Below are positions 51,223-59,449 of a stretch of DNA of 64,000 bases, one piece after another. The DNA comes from Streptomyces carpinensis. Lineage in GTDB: Bacteria; Actinomycetota; Actinomycetes; Streptomycetales; Streptomycetaceae. Made by a program: the position numbers and the translations under genes. The DNA is taken from assembly GCF_002154505.1 (NCBI RefSeq), contig NZ_MUBM01000016.1:62001-126000 (forward strand), written 5' to 3'. Numbering within the stretch: position 1 is the first letter of the stretch; every line of letters begins with the position of its first letter. The notes beneath the pieces were generated by a model that saw nothing but the letters and a program-made list of their open reading frames with translations, did no database searches and was not told the DNA's origin.

Positions 51223-52979
51223 ATTTCCAGCAAGGCAACCTGCCACAGCGCGTTCGCCCCGCGCTTGGTGCGGTGGGCGTCGGGCGCGGCGAGCAGTTCG
51301 TCGACGTAACTCCGGCGGAACAGCCCGCGGGCCCGCGCCTCGGGGGCGGAGAGGGCCTCGCGGACGCGTTGCAGCACCGGCCCGGCCATGTGCTTGATCG
51401 CCGGGACCGGGAAGTAGCCCTTGGGCCGGTCGACGACCTCCCGCGGCAGGACCTGGCGGCCCACCGCCTTCAGCACGCCCTTCCCGCCGTCCGCGAGTTT
51501 GAGCCCGGGCGGACACGCGGCCGCCAGCTCGACCAGTTCGTGGTCGAGGAACGGCACGCGGGCCTCCAGACCCCAGTCCATGGTCATGTTGTCGACCCGT
51601 TTGACCGGGTCGTCGACCATCATCACGTGCGTGTCCAGCCGCAGGTCCGCGTCCAGGGCGGTCTCGGCGCCCGGCACGGCCATGTGCGCCCGCACGAAGT
51701 CGCCGGACACGTCGTGGCCGGGCAGCACCGAGGGGTCCAGCATGCGCGCGAGATGGGCGTGCGGGCGGTCGAAGTACGTCTCGGCGTACGCGGCGGCCGC
51801 CCGGTGCCGGGGCACGCGCGCCATCTCCGGGTACCAGTGGTAGCCGGCGAAGACCTCATCGGCGCCCTGTCCGCTCTGCACGACCTTGACCTCCTTGGCC
51901 ACCTGCTCGGACAGCAGGTGGAAGGCGACGACGTCGTGGCTGGTCATGGGCTCGCTCATGGCCTGGACGGCTCCCTCCAGGGCCTGCGACACCCGGTCGG
52001 AGGGGACTATCAGCTGGTGGTGGTCGGTGCCGAAGCGACGCGCCATCAGGTCGGAGTAGTGGAACTCGTCCCCCTCCTCCCCTCCTTCGGACTCGAAGCC
52101 GACACTGAAGGTGGCCAGGTCGCACTGTCCCTCGTCGGCCAGCAGCGCCACGATGAGGCTGGAGTCCAGGCCGCCCGACAGCAGCACACCCACCGGTACG
52201 TCGGCGACCATCCGGCGCCGCACGGCCGTGCGCAGCGCCTCCAGGACCGCCTCCGTCCAGTCCTCCGCGGTCAGGCCGGCGTGCTCGGGGCGGCGCGTGT
52301 AGACCGGCTGCCAGTAGCAGTGGTCGCGGTACGTGCCGTCCGCCTCGACGACCCGGACGGTGGCCGGCGGCAGTTTGCGCACGCCGTTGAGGACGGTGCG
52401 GGGCGCGGGCACGGTCGCGTGCCAGCTGAAGTATTGGTGCAGTGCGACAGGGTCGATGGAGGTGTCCACCCCTCCGGCCGCCAGCAGCGCGGGCAGCGAG
52501 GAGGCGAACCGGAGCCGTCCGGGCGACTCCGCGAGGTACAGCGGCTTTATGCCCAGCCGGTCGCGGGCCAGGACCACCTTCCCGCTGTCCTGCTCGACGA
52601 TCACGAAGGCGAACATGCCCACGAAGTGTTCGACGCACGAAACGCCCCACTCCCGGTACGCCTTCAGCACCACCTCGGTGTCGGACTCCGAGAAGAACTG
52701 ATAACCCCGCGAGGCCAGCTCGCGGCGCAGCTCACGGTAGTTGTAGACGCACCCGTTGAACACGCCGACGACCCGCGCCCGGGGGTCGGCCATGGGCTGC
52801 GCGCCGCTGTCCGTCAGGTCGATGATCTTCAACCGCCGATGGCCGAGTGCGAAGGGTCCCTGCGACCACAGTCCGCGGCCGTCGGGCCCGCGGGGCGCGA
52901 GCCGGTCGGTCATGCGCTCGACGGCGGCCAGGTCCGGCTGCCGGCCGTCGAGCCGGACCTCGCCGCTGAGCCCGCACAT
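51195..52979 (-). CDS. AsnB-like amidotransferase, N-acetylglutaminylglutamine type
   Basis: The ATG at 52979 has GGGAGG eight bases upstream; 594 aa. The product starts MCGLSGE, so Cys2 is the glutaminase nucleophile. The N-terminal Ntn domain shows RMTDRLAPRGPDGRGLWSQG, LGHRRLKIIDLTDSGAQPM and FNGCVYNYRELR. The synthetase domain has the PP-loop VGVLLSGGLDSSLIVALLAD near residue 275, then QGADEVFAGYHWYP and a GLEARVPFLDHELVE motif. The RLKIIDLT...AQPM and HYSDLMARRFGTDHH wording matches the amidotransferase of the NAGGN osmolyte 'trio' (TIGR03104-like) rather than plain asparagine synthetase. It likely amidates a terminal carboxylate of a small peptide. It lies between a GCS2 ligase and an S9 peptidase. 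Confidence 0.88.
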   Translation of the reverse strand: MCGLSGEVRLDGRQPDLAAVERMTDRLAPRGPDGRGLWSQGPFALGHRRLKIIDLTDSGAQPMADPRARVVGVFNGCVYNYRELRRELASRGYQFFSESDTEVVLKAYREWGVSCVEHFVGMFAFVIVEQDSGKVVLARDRLGIKPLYLAESPGRLRFASSLPALLAAGGVDTSIDPVALHQYFSWHATVPAPRTVLNGVRKLPPATVRVVEADGTYRDHCYWQPVYTRRPEHAGLTAEDWTEAVLEALRTAVRRRMVADVPVGVLLSGGLDSSLIVALLADEGQCDLATFSVGFESEGGEEGDEFHYSDLMARRFGTDHHQLIVPSDRVSQALEGAVQAMSEPMTSHDVVAFHLLSEQVAKEVKVVQSGQGADEVFAGYHWYPEMARVPRHRAAAAYAETYFDRPHAHLARMLDPSVLPGHDVSGDFVRAHMAVPGAETALDADLRLDTHVMMVDDPVKRVDNMTMDWGLEARVPFLDHELVELAAACPPGLKLADGGKGVLKAVGRQVLPREVVDRPKGYFPVPAIKHMAGPVLQRVREALSAPEARARGLFRRSYVDELLAAPDAHRTKRGANALWQVALLEIWLQTHEIH

Positions 52980-53140
52980 CAGGCGGACCTCCCTTCCGCG
53001 GCGGCCTCCCCGGCTGCCGCAGGAGGTCTGCCGTCCGTTACGGACGCGCTGCCATCCGTTACGGACGCGCAGGAAGGCCGGACGGCGGCCGGGAGGGTCG
53101 GGCGGCCGGCGATGGTCGCGGGAGCGGGAACGTGGGACAT
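52979..53140 (-). CDS. Possible 53-aa peptide coupled to the amidotransferase
   Basis: An ATG at 53140 opens a frame (MSHVPAPATIAGRPTLPAAV and on to GEAAAEGRSA) whose TGA overlaps the amidotransferase ATG by one base (TGATG). Its ribosome site, AGGAGA, is rather far (12-13 bases). The DNA repeat at 53034-53065 lies inside and yields the repeated SVTDG. It could be a real leader peptide coupled to the next gene or an accident of the repeats. Confidence 0.3.
   Translation of the reverse strand: MSHVPAPATIAGRPTLPAAVRPSCASVTDGSASVTDGRPPAAAGEAAAEGRSA
53034..53065. promoter_or_regulatory. Paired palindromes upstream of the amidotransferase gene
   Basis: TCCGTTACGGA occurs at 53034-53044 and again at 53055-53065. 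Each is a perfect odd palindrome (TCCGT-T-ACGGA) and the copies are exactly 21 bp apart, two helical turns, placing them on the same DNA face 55-86 bases before the start codon. This arrangement is typical for cooperative regulator binding and suggests an internal control point in the operon. Confidence 0.5.
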
Positions 53141-53224
53141 GGCACTGACCACTCTCCTGGGGCGGTCGTCGGGCACCGCCGGTGACAGACGGCATGCGGG
53201 GCGGGCGGACATGGGATCGGCCCG

Positions 53225-54388
53225 TCAGAACGCGGCGCCTCCGGCGACCGGGCTGGGACGGGGGGTGCGCGCGGGGCGGGCCGGCGCTGCCGCGCGCGGA
53301 CCGGCCGCGCCGCGGGTCTCGGCGACCAACAGGTCGATGCTGGCGAGCAGGTCCTCGCCCTCGGCCGCCTGCCGCAGCCGGCGCGCGGCACTGCCGTCGG
53401 CCAGAGCCCGCGTGAGCAGTTCGTGCACGGTCTCCCAGTCGCCGGACGCCTCCAGCGCGGGGCGCAGCCGGGCCGCCATGCCGTGCAGCACCCTGTGGGC
53501 GGGGACGGCGCGCCGGGTGACCGGGTCGACCAGTACGCCTTCCAGGCCCGAGCGGGCGGCTCGCCAGGTTGCTGCCCGAAGCCACTCGTGGTGGCCGTCG
53601 CACCGGCCACCGTCCCCGCGGGCCAGCCGGTCGCACGCGTCCCGGACCAGCGCCCGGAAGAGCCCCGCGACCAGCACGACCGTCTCCACGCGCGGACAGG
53701 CGTCGCAGATCCGCAGCTCCAGCGTGCGCTGGTGCGCGGAGGGCCGTACGTCCTGGTACGCCATACCGGCATCGCTGATGACGCCCGAGCGGATCAGCTC
53801 CTCCAGCGCCGCGTCGTACGCGGCCGCGTCGGCGTAGCAGCCCGGTGGCCCGGCGGTGGGCCAGCGCTGCCACAGCATGGTTCGCCAGCTCGCGTAGCCG
53901 GTGTCCGCGCCGAGCCAGAACGGCGAGCTGGCGGACAGCGCGAGCAGCGGCGGCAGCCACGGCGAGACCAGGCACATGGCTCGTACGGCGGTGTCCCGGT
54001 CGGGTATGTCGACGTGCACCTGTGCGCTGCAGACGAGCTGTTCGTCGGCGACCCTGCGGTACTCGTCGGCCATGTGCCGGTAGCGGCGCCCGGCGGTGAC
54101 GTTGCGGGGGCTCGGCCGGCCCAGCGGCACGGTGCCGGCGGCCACCGTGACGAGGCCGAGCGAGGAGGCCGTCGCGTCCAGCAGCCGCCGTGATCGGGCC
54201 AGCTCCGCCAGGAGGGCGCCGAGGGTGTCGTGGACCGCGCTGTTGCTCTCCACGACCGACTGCTGGAGCTCGGTGGTGAACCCGGGCCTGTGCAGCCGGT
54301 CGAGTACGGCGCGGGCGCGGGGCACCAGCCGACCGCTCTCCACGTCCAGCACGTGGAACTCTTCCTCTGCCCCGATGCGCAGTGTCAC
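53225..54388 (-). CDS. GCS2-type carboxylate-amine ligase (YbdK-like)
   Basis: The GTG at 54388 follows GGGGAG at eight bases; 387 aa, the usual length (YbdK about 370). Family marks: TLRIGAEEEFHVLDVESG at the start (ATP/metal Glu cluster), TTELQQSVVESNSAVHDT, VAAGTVPLGRP, CSAQVHVDIPDRDTAVRAMC and WLPPLLALSASSPFWLGADT with GYASWRTMLWQRWP. It joins a carboxylate, typically a gamma-glutamyl group, to an amine such as cysteine or another amino acid using ATP, in the cytoplasm. Downstream in the same direction are the NAGGN-type amidotransferase and the S9 peptidase. Here the ligase may supply the peptide bond that the missing NAGGN synthetase would otherwise make (inference). Confidence 0.88.
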   Translation of the reverse strand: MTLRIGAEEEFHVLDVESGRLVPRARAVLDRLHRPGFTTELQQSVVESNSAVHDTLGALLAELARSRRLLDATASSLGLVTVAAGTVPLGRPSPRNVTAGRRYRHMADEYRRVADEQLVCSAQVHVDIPDRDTAVRAMCLVSPWLPPLLALSASSPFWLGADTGYASWRTMLWQRWPTAGPPGCYADAAAYDAALEELIRSGVISDAGMAYQDVRPSAHQRTLELRICDACPRVETVVLVAGLFRALVRDACDRLARGDGGRCDGHHEWLRAATWRAARSGLEGVLVDPVTRRAVPAHRVLHGMAARLRPALEASGDWETVHELLTRALADGSAARRLRQAAEGEDLLASIDLLVAETRGAAGPRAAAPARPARTPRPSPVAGGAAF

Positions 54389-55058
54389 GTCACGTTCTCC
54401 CCTTGCCTGGGCGATCACTGGGCCGTCGCGCCCGCATCCCGCCGGGGGCCATAGCGGCTCCGGGAGCTCCGAGTGCCCACGCCGGGACCTTCGCAAGCCT
54501 CTCGCCCCCTCCGTCGCTCGGCCGTCCGGGCCCGCCGGCCGCGCGTCCGGCGTCCTCGTGCAGGGCAGCGCCGGAAAAGTTCGGCCGGGACCGGGGAAAA
54601 TCCGTGGCAGTCGGCGGGCACGATGCCGGGATGGCCCGCGGGGGGACCGGACGTCGGTACACCGACCCGGTACTGGTCCTGACCAGCTGCCCGATGCTTG
54701 CCCAACTGCCTGTACAACGCTCGGCCAGGCCGCGGCCGAACTCCTGGAGTCAGCGCCGGAGCCAGCCGTACAGCACGGGATCCGAGAGATCGCCGGACGA
54801 GTGCGGGCCGCCGAAGAACCACCCGAGCTCGTGCCGCCTGCCGGCAAGGTGGGCCACAGTCTCTACGTCGGAGTCGGCTTCGTGGTACCGCCGGGCTGCT
54901 GGGACGTCGCGGACGAGAACCACGGTCAGCCAGCTCGCTCGGGGAGTACCGCCTACGCCACGAACCCCCGCCGTCTCCACCGCGCAACATGAGGCCGCCC
55001 GGGTGACGATGGACGTGTACTGACGTGACCACGCTGCTCCCCGGAGGAGGCAGGCGTC
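54389..55058. other. Gap upstream of the ligase operon and HdeD gene
   Basis: A 670-bp stretch between divergent genes, large enough for promoters on both sides. Only one coding-like scrap (54750-54923, listed separately) stands out; the other open frames are shadows. Confidence 0.4.
54750..54923 (-). pseudogene. Coding-like fragment of unknown family
   Basis: The minus strand from about 54923 reads VVLVRDVPAARRYHEADSDV, ETVAHLAGRRHELGWFFGGP, then HSSGDLSDPVLYGWLRR and a stop. Third positions are nearly all G or C, as in real genes here, and the segment looks like a folded C-terminus, but there is no good start or ribosome site. It may be the end of a decayed gene or a short protein from a GTG at 54923. 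Confidence 0.3.
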
Positions 55059-55736
55059 ATGACATCTCCTACCGATTCCCCAGGCCCCGTTCCCCCGCGC
55101 GGCACCGTGCCGCAAGAGGGTCCCCTGGCCGGAGGCATGGCCGCTTTGGCGAACATGGGCTGGCAGATCCTGCTCACCATGGGCCTCGCCAGCATCGCCC
55201 TGGGCGTCATCGCCCTGGTCTGGCCGGGCGCGACGCTGCGGGTCGCCGGTGTGCTCTTCGGCGTCTATCTGCTGGTCACCGGTGTCTTCGAGCTGGCCGG
55301 CGCCTTCGGCACGCACGTGCCCCGGCATCTTCGCGTACTGCATTTCATCACCGGCGCGGCCTCCATCCTGCTGGGACTGATCGCCTTCCGGGGCCCCCTG
55401 GAGTCGACTCTGCTGCTCGCCCTGTGGATCGGCTTCAGCTGGCTGCTGCGCGGCACCACCGAGACGGCCGCGGCGGCCTCCGCCCAGGAGATACCGGCGC
55501 GCGGCTGGCACGTGGCCTTCGGCATCATCGGGTCCCTGGCGGGAGTCGTGATGATCATCATGCCGTTCGCCTCGATCGCGACACTGACCCTGGTCGTGGG
55601 CGTCATGGCCATCGTTCTGGGCCTGACCGAAGTGATCCGCGCCATCAGGACACGCGTCGAGATCGGCCACCTCGCCGCGGGTACGACCCCCCAGCGGCGG
55701 CCCCTGTTCCACGCCCGTCCGCACCCCCAGCACTGA
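55059..55736 (+). CDS. HdeD/DUF308-family membrane protein
   Basis: The ATG at 55059 has GGAGGAGG upstream; 225 aa. After a Pro-rich cytoplasmic start of about 28 residues there are six membrane segments in three pairs: WQILLTMGLASIALGVIALV/WPGATLRVAGVLFGVYLL, VLHFITGAASILLGLIAF/LLLALWIGFSWLLRG and VAFGIIGSLAGVVMIIMPF/TLTLVVGVMAIVLGLTEVI. The repeated G..SI.LG.I....P pattern is the HdeD hallmark. HdeD of E. coli is linked to acid resistance at high cell density; in Actinobacteria the role is unknown, probably membrane or pH stress. Confidence 0.85.
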   Translation: MTSPTDSPGPVPPRGTVPQEGPLAGGMAALANMGWQILLTMGLASIALGVIALVWPGATLRVAGVLFGVYLLVTGVFELAGAFGTHVPRHLRVLHFITGAASILLGLIAFRGPLESTLLLALWIGFSWLLRGTTETAAAASAQEIPARGWHVAFGIIGSLAGVVMIIMPFASIATLTLVVGVMAIVLGLTEVIRAIRTRVEIGHLAAGTTPQRRPLFHARPHPQH

Positions 55737-56145
55737 CCGGCGGAGTCGGATCGGGCGTCCAAAACCCCCTGGGCCCCTCCAGCGAGGCGATGGCCGCCGG
55801 CTGACTCGCCGTTGCGGTCCGCGTGCGGTTCCGCCTCTGCACGGCGGTGATACGAGGCACGAGCACGGGCGGCCCTGCCCTCCCCCAGCCGGTCGAGTAC
55901 GCCTTGGACACACCGTCGACGAGCTAAATCCGTGCGGCTGCAGGTCTTGCCGGAGGCTGACGGCACGCCGCGGCCCTCGTCCCTCGCTGGTTGAGGTTCT
56001 GCCTGACAGTGGCAGGCCATCGAGCTCAAGTGGCATATCTGCCGGTGACACCGGCCCTCGGGCTGTCCGCCCGGGCCCCCAACCGGCACCGGCAGCGCCC
56101 GTCCCCACGAGGGCCGCGGCGAAAACGGGACCGCGTGGGCGCCCG
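55737..56145. other. Gap between convergent genes, nothing recognised
   Basis: About 400 bp with only shadow frames; no clear strong hairpin was found. Confidence 0.4.
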
Positions 56146-57327
56146 CTACTGCAGGCTCCGGAAGTCGTCGAGCCAGGCGTAGCCCGGCGCCGACATCCCG
56201 GCTCCGCGCGGCTGGACAGTGAGGGTGGCGAACACGCTGTTGAGCAGCCACGGCGGCTTGTTCGCGTTCCAGCCCGCCGTCATCGACGGCACCTGCCGGA
56301 ACCCGTACATCGCGACGGCGAGCCGACCCGTGCTCCGGAACCGCGCCATCTCGTCTCGCAGCAGGTGCTTCTTTGACTCGAACCACGGGCTCTCAGCGAG
56401 CAGGTCGTCCCACTCGCGCGACGGCAACGGGTGCGCGATCGCGTCACCGATCACCTGCCACACCTGGGTGTCGGGGGCATAGCGGTACCGCTCCGCGAAC
56501 GTGGCCGGGATCCGGTCGGTCATGTGCTTCTGCCAGTACCAGACCAGGGAGAACTCCGTCACCAGGAATGTCTGGTCGGAGCGCAGGCGGGGCAGGGTGT
56601 AGTCGAGGAACGGCTGGATCGCGTCCTCGTCGGGCACATGCGGATGCAGGTCGACGCCCTCGAGCTCCGGCGTCTCGCGAACGAATCTGAGGTACCGCTC
56701 CACCGCCGGAGTGCGGTTGGCCGGTATGTCCAGCCGGTTCAGGGCGCCCATGTACAGGTGGGTGGGACACGCGGACCCGCACAGCCGCTCCCGCGCCTCG
56801 ATCACGTGCCGAGCGACGGTCTCGTAGAACCGGTTGAGCCGCTCATCGCGCTCGGCCGGGATGCTCTCGACGAACGGTTCGTTGCCGATGGTGACGATGT
56901 CGGCGGTGCCGAGTACCAGCGGCAGCACCCGGTCCAGACGGGCCAGCTCCGCATCCATGGCTTCCGTGCCCGGCTGCGGGAACGAGCGGCCGGCCAGCGG
57001 GAACTTCAGGCTCAGCACGGTGTGAAGCCCTCGCGCGTGTGCGTCGTGGAGGGCCACAATCGTGCCGCTCCGCTCGGGCGGCACCTGGTCGGCCTCGGGC
57101 AGGGCGTAGAACCCCCGGACCCAGTCGGCGCGCGCCGTGCGCAGCTCCGGGTAGTCGAGCTGGTCGAGGTTTTCGTTGAAGTTCGCCCCCAGCACCCCCA
57201 GCGCCGGCAAGGGTGCGGCCTGGCCGTCATATCCGGCCACGGCCGATGCCCCGCCCCCGGAGAGCGAGACGACGAGCGTAGTGGCACAGGCGGCGAACAT
57301 GGACAGTACACGTCGGTGTCGCGACAT
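56146..57327 (-). CDS. Secreted TIM-barrel glycoside-hydrolase-like protein
   Basis: The ATG at 57327 with AAGGAG seven bases upstream gives 393 aa. A signal peptide (RRVLSMFAACATTLVVSLSG) is followed by a clan GH-A-like barrel: LGVLGANFNENLDQLDYPEL, WVRGFYALPEADQ, HTVLSLKFPLAGRSF, DIVTIGNEPFVESI (the NEP motif, with Glu as acid/base candidate near residue 160), VDLHPHVPDEDAIQPFLDYT, FLVTEFSLVWYWQ (the TEF motif, with Glu as nucleophile candidate near 270) and ending WLLNSVFATLTVQP. NEP and TEF in this order mark retaining beta-glycosidases of clan A. Which GH family is unclear. It lies next to 3' remnants of two other glycosidase genes. Confidence 0.75.
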   Translation of the reverse strand: MSRHRRVLSMFAACATTLVVSLSGGGASAVAGYDGQAAPLPALGVLGANFNENLDQLDYPELRTARADWVRGFYALPEADQVPPERSGTIVALHDAHARGLHTVLSLKFPLAGRSFPQPGTEAMDAELARLDRVLPLVLGTADIVTIGNEPFVESIPAERDERLNRFYETVARHVIEARERLCGSACPTHLYMGALNRLDIPANRTPAVERYLRFVRETPELEGVDLHPHVPDEDAIQPFLDYTLPRLRSDQTFLVTEFSLVWYWQKHMTDRIPATFAERYRYAPDTQVWQVIGDAIAHPLPSREWDDLLAESPWFESKKHLLRDEMARFRSTGRLAVAMYGFRQVPSMTAGWNANKPPWLLNSVFATLTVQPRGAGMSAPGYAWLDDFRSLQ

Positions 57328-57346
57328 TGTGCGGCTCCTTCCGGGC

Positions 57347-57595
57347 TCAGCCCTGCAGAGTGCGGCCGTGGTGCCGCCGTTGGACGGAGATGCGGTTGTC
57401 CTCGGGGCCCGTCCATTCAAGGCGCACGACGCCGGGCGCCGCCGACTCGTCGAGGCCCGACGGGTCGGACCAGTAGCCCGCGTTGGGGTTGCGGAGGAAC
57501 GCCGCCCACCGGGAGGCTCGCGGTGTGAGCGCAGAGAGCACCCGCTGCTCGTGCAACCGCCGCGCCTCTGCTGGGACTTGGGCCGTCGCTGACAT
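57347..57595 (-). pseudogene. C-terminal remnant of a GH43-like hydrolase
   Basis: The 82-residue frame contains FLRNPNAGYWSDPSGLDESA then APGVVRLEWTGPEDNRISVQ, clearly paralogous to the last 50 residues of the intact enzyme encoded at 18763-20127 (FFRNPNFGYWADP..., PGVVRLEWTGPQGNRLYV). The remaining 35 N-terminal residues are unrelated, and the catalytic propeller is gone. It ends 20 bases before the start codon of the TIM-barrel gene. Confidence 0.7.
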
Positions 57596-57761
57596 GCAGG
57601 CGAGGGTAGACAGGCCAGGAATTTTCCGGCAACGACCTGACAGAATGTCTTCTCGCTTCGGTACGGGCACCGCAAGAACCTGGGCGGGACGGGGCGCTCG
57701 TCGACGGCATACCGCGGGTGGGGACGCCGTCCAGGTCACCCCACCCGCGGTCCACCCGCGG

Positions 57762-57959
57762 TCAGCTGTTCGTCCCGCCTCCAGCAGCCTGCGCCCTGTC
57801 GTACATCCATGCCGCCGTCGAGGAGGCGCGTCTCGAGTCCGGCCGCCACGACTCGGATGTGATGCTGCGGGGCTGCGCAGCCGTGCTGCCGCCGGACCCG
57901 GCAGGCTCCACATTCGCGCCATGCAGGGATGCGCGGCCGCGTCCCCTTGACGGGAGCAT
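57762..57959 (-). pseudogene. 3' remnant resembling the end of the GH43 arabinanase gene
   Basis: The frame ends YDRAQAAGGGTNS, matching the end of the enzyme encoded at 15820-18195 (YDMAQ...AGGGTNS). At DNA level, 57762 onward (TCAGCTGTTCGTCCCGCCTC) is nearly identical to 15820 onward (same with one A for G). The upstream residues show no GH43 domain. It is probably the leftover 3' end of a related glycosidase gene. Confidence 0.55.
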
Positions 57960-57960
57960 C

Positions 57961-58131
57961 CGAGGCGTATCGGTGTTGTCCGAGCAAATAACCAGGGGCG
58001 TCGGCCTGGCAGCCTGATCGTCACCCCTGCTGTCGGCCCTTCATCCGTGGGATATCAGGCGCTACTTCGCTTGTTATGCAGATCACATACGCCTCGGGGA
58101 AGGCTGGACCTGGTTTTCCTGTTCGGACAAG
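57961..58131. repeat. Interleaved inverted repeats
   Basis: CGAGGCGTAT (57961-57970) recurs inverted as ATACGCCTCG (58087-58096). TTGTCCGAGCAAATAACCAG (57976-57995) recurs inverted and imperfectly as CTGGTTTTCCTGTTCGGACA (58110-58129), with two small mismatched patches. The pairs cross each other (A-B-A'-B'), so they are not one simple hairpin. They lie just upstream of the Old Yellow Enzyme gene. Confidence 0.5.
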
Positions 58132-58196
58132 TAATGGCATCGCGGAGAGCCCGCGCGGCCGTGTGACACGCCCCTTTCCCACGAAAAGAGACGACG

Positions 58197-59282
58197 ATGT
58201 CGAAGGCATTCGAGCCCTACGAGCTGGGTGGCAAGCTCCTGGCCAACCGCCTGGTGATGGCGCCGATGACCCGCAGCCGCGCTTACGGTCCCGGCCAGAG
58301 CCCCATGCCGTTGATGGCCGACTACTACGCGCAGCGCGCCTCCGCCGGGCTGATCGTCACCGAGGGCGTCCAGCCCTCCAGGGTCGGCCAGGGCTACCCC
58401 GACACCCCCGGCATCCACACCGCCGGGCAGGTCGCTGCCTGGCGGAAGGTGACCGACGCCGTGCATGCCCAGAGTGGCGCGATCTACCTCCAGATCATGC
58501 ACACCGGACGGGTCGGCCACCCCGCGCTGACGGGCCTGCAACCCGTCGGCCCCTCCGCCGTCGCGGCCGCCGGGCAGGTGTACACCCACGAAGGCCCCCA
58601 GGACTTCGTCACCCCGCACGAACTGACCGACGCCGAGATCCGCGCCACCATCGCCGACTACGCCACCGCCGCCCGAAACGCCATCGAGGCCGGCTTCGAC
58701 GGCGTCGAACTGCACGGCGCCAACGGGTATCTCATCCACCAGTTCCTCGCCCCGAACAGCAACCAGCGCACCGACGAGTGGGGCAGCAGCCCCGAGAAGC
58801 GCATCCGCTTCGCCGTGGAGACCACCAAGGCCGTCGTCGAAGCCATCGGCGCGGACAAGGTCGGCTTCCGCCTCTCCCCGGGCAACCCCTACAACGACAT
58901 CGACGAGTCCGACACCGCCGACGCCGAGGCCACCTACACCGCCCTGGTCGAGGCGCTCGCCCCGCTGAACCTCGCCTACCTGCACCAGTTGGAGGCCCCC
59001 GGCGTACGTGACCTGACGCTCCGGCTGCGCAAGGCATGGCCCACGGCCTTCATCCTCAACCCCTTCACCGGCCAGGAGCCCACCGGACCGGCCGAGCTGG
59101 AACTCGTCGAGAACGGCACCGCCGACCTGATCGCCTACGGCGCCCTCTTCCTCGCCAACCCCGACCTGCCCGCCCGCCTGGCCCAGGGCGGCCCGTTCAA
59201 CACCCCCGACCCCGCCACCTTCTACGGCGGCCACGAGAAGGGCTTCACCGACTACCCCACGCTGGAGGAGGCCCACGCCTGA
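58197..59282 (+). CDS. Old Yellow Enzyme-family alkene reductase
   Basis: 361 aa from the ATG at 58197 (weak AAAGAG ribosome site). OYE signatures run in order: FEPYELGGKLLANRLVMAPMTRSRA, YYAQRASAGLIVTEG, IYLQIMHTGRVGH, the catalytic and substrate-binding HGANGYLIHQFLAP near residue 180, QRTDEWGSSPEKRIRF, VGFRLSPGNPYNDI, and a flavin phosphate-binding ALFLANPDLPARL near the end. FMN-dependent enzymes of this type reduce activated C=C bonds of enals and enones using NAD(P)H and help detoxify electrophiles. A MarR regulator gene follows after 167 bp in the same direction. Confidence 0.92.
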   Translation: MSKAFEPYELGGKLLANRLVMAPMTRSRAYGPGQSPMPLMADYYAQRASAGLIVTEGVQPSRVGQGYPDTPGIHTAGQVAAWRKVTDAVHAQSGAIYLQIMHTGRVGHPALTGLQPVGPSAVAAAGQVYTHEGPQDFVTPHELTDAEIRATIADYATAARNAIEAGFDGVELHGANGYLIHQFLAPNSNQRTDEWGSSPEKRIRFAVETTKAVVEAIGADKVGFRLSPGNPYNDIDESDTADAEATYTALVEALAPLNLAYLHQLEAPGVRDLTLRLRKAWPTAFILNPFTGQEPTGPAELELVENGTADLIAYGALFLANPDLPARLAQGGPFNTPDPATFYGGHEKGFTDYPTLEEAHA

Positions 59283-59449
59283 CGGTTCGGCGACGGACCC
59301 GAGCACGCCGGGCATGCCGCACCTGAGCACATACCCTGCTCTCAGGATGCGGACCCGAGGGCCTGCGCGCGGCAGTCGGCCTCGACTCCGGCTGCCGCGC
59401 GCAGGCTCCGGCAAGGACGGCCGCGCGGGAGAAAGCAGAAGGCAGCACC

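Noticed and set aside
51273-53837. 854-codon plus-strand frame over the amidotransferase and ligase genes
   Set aside because: Covers two unrelated genes antisense; no domains.
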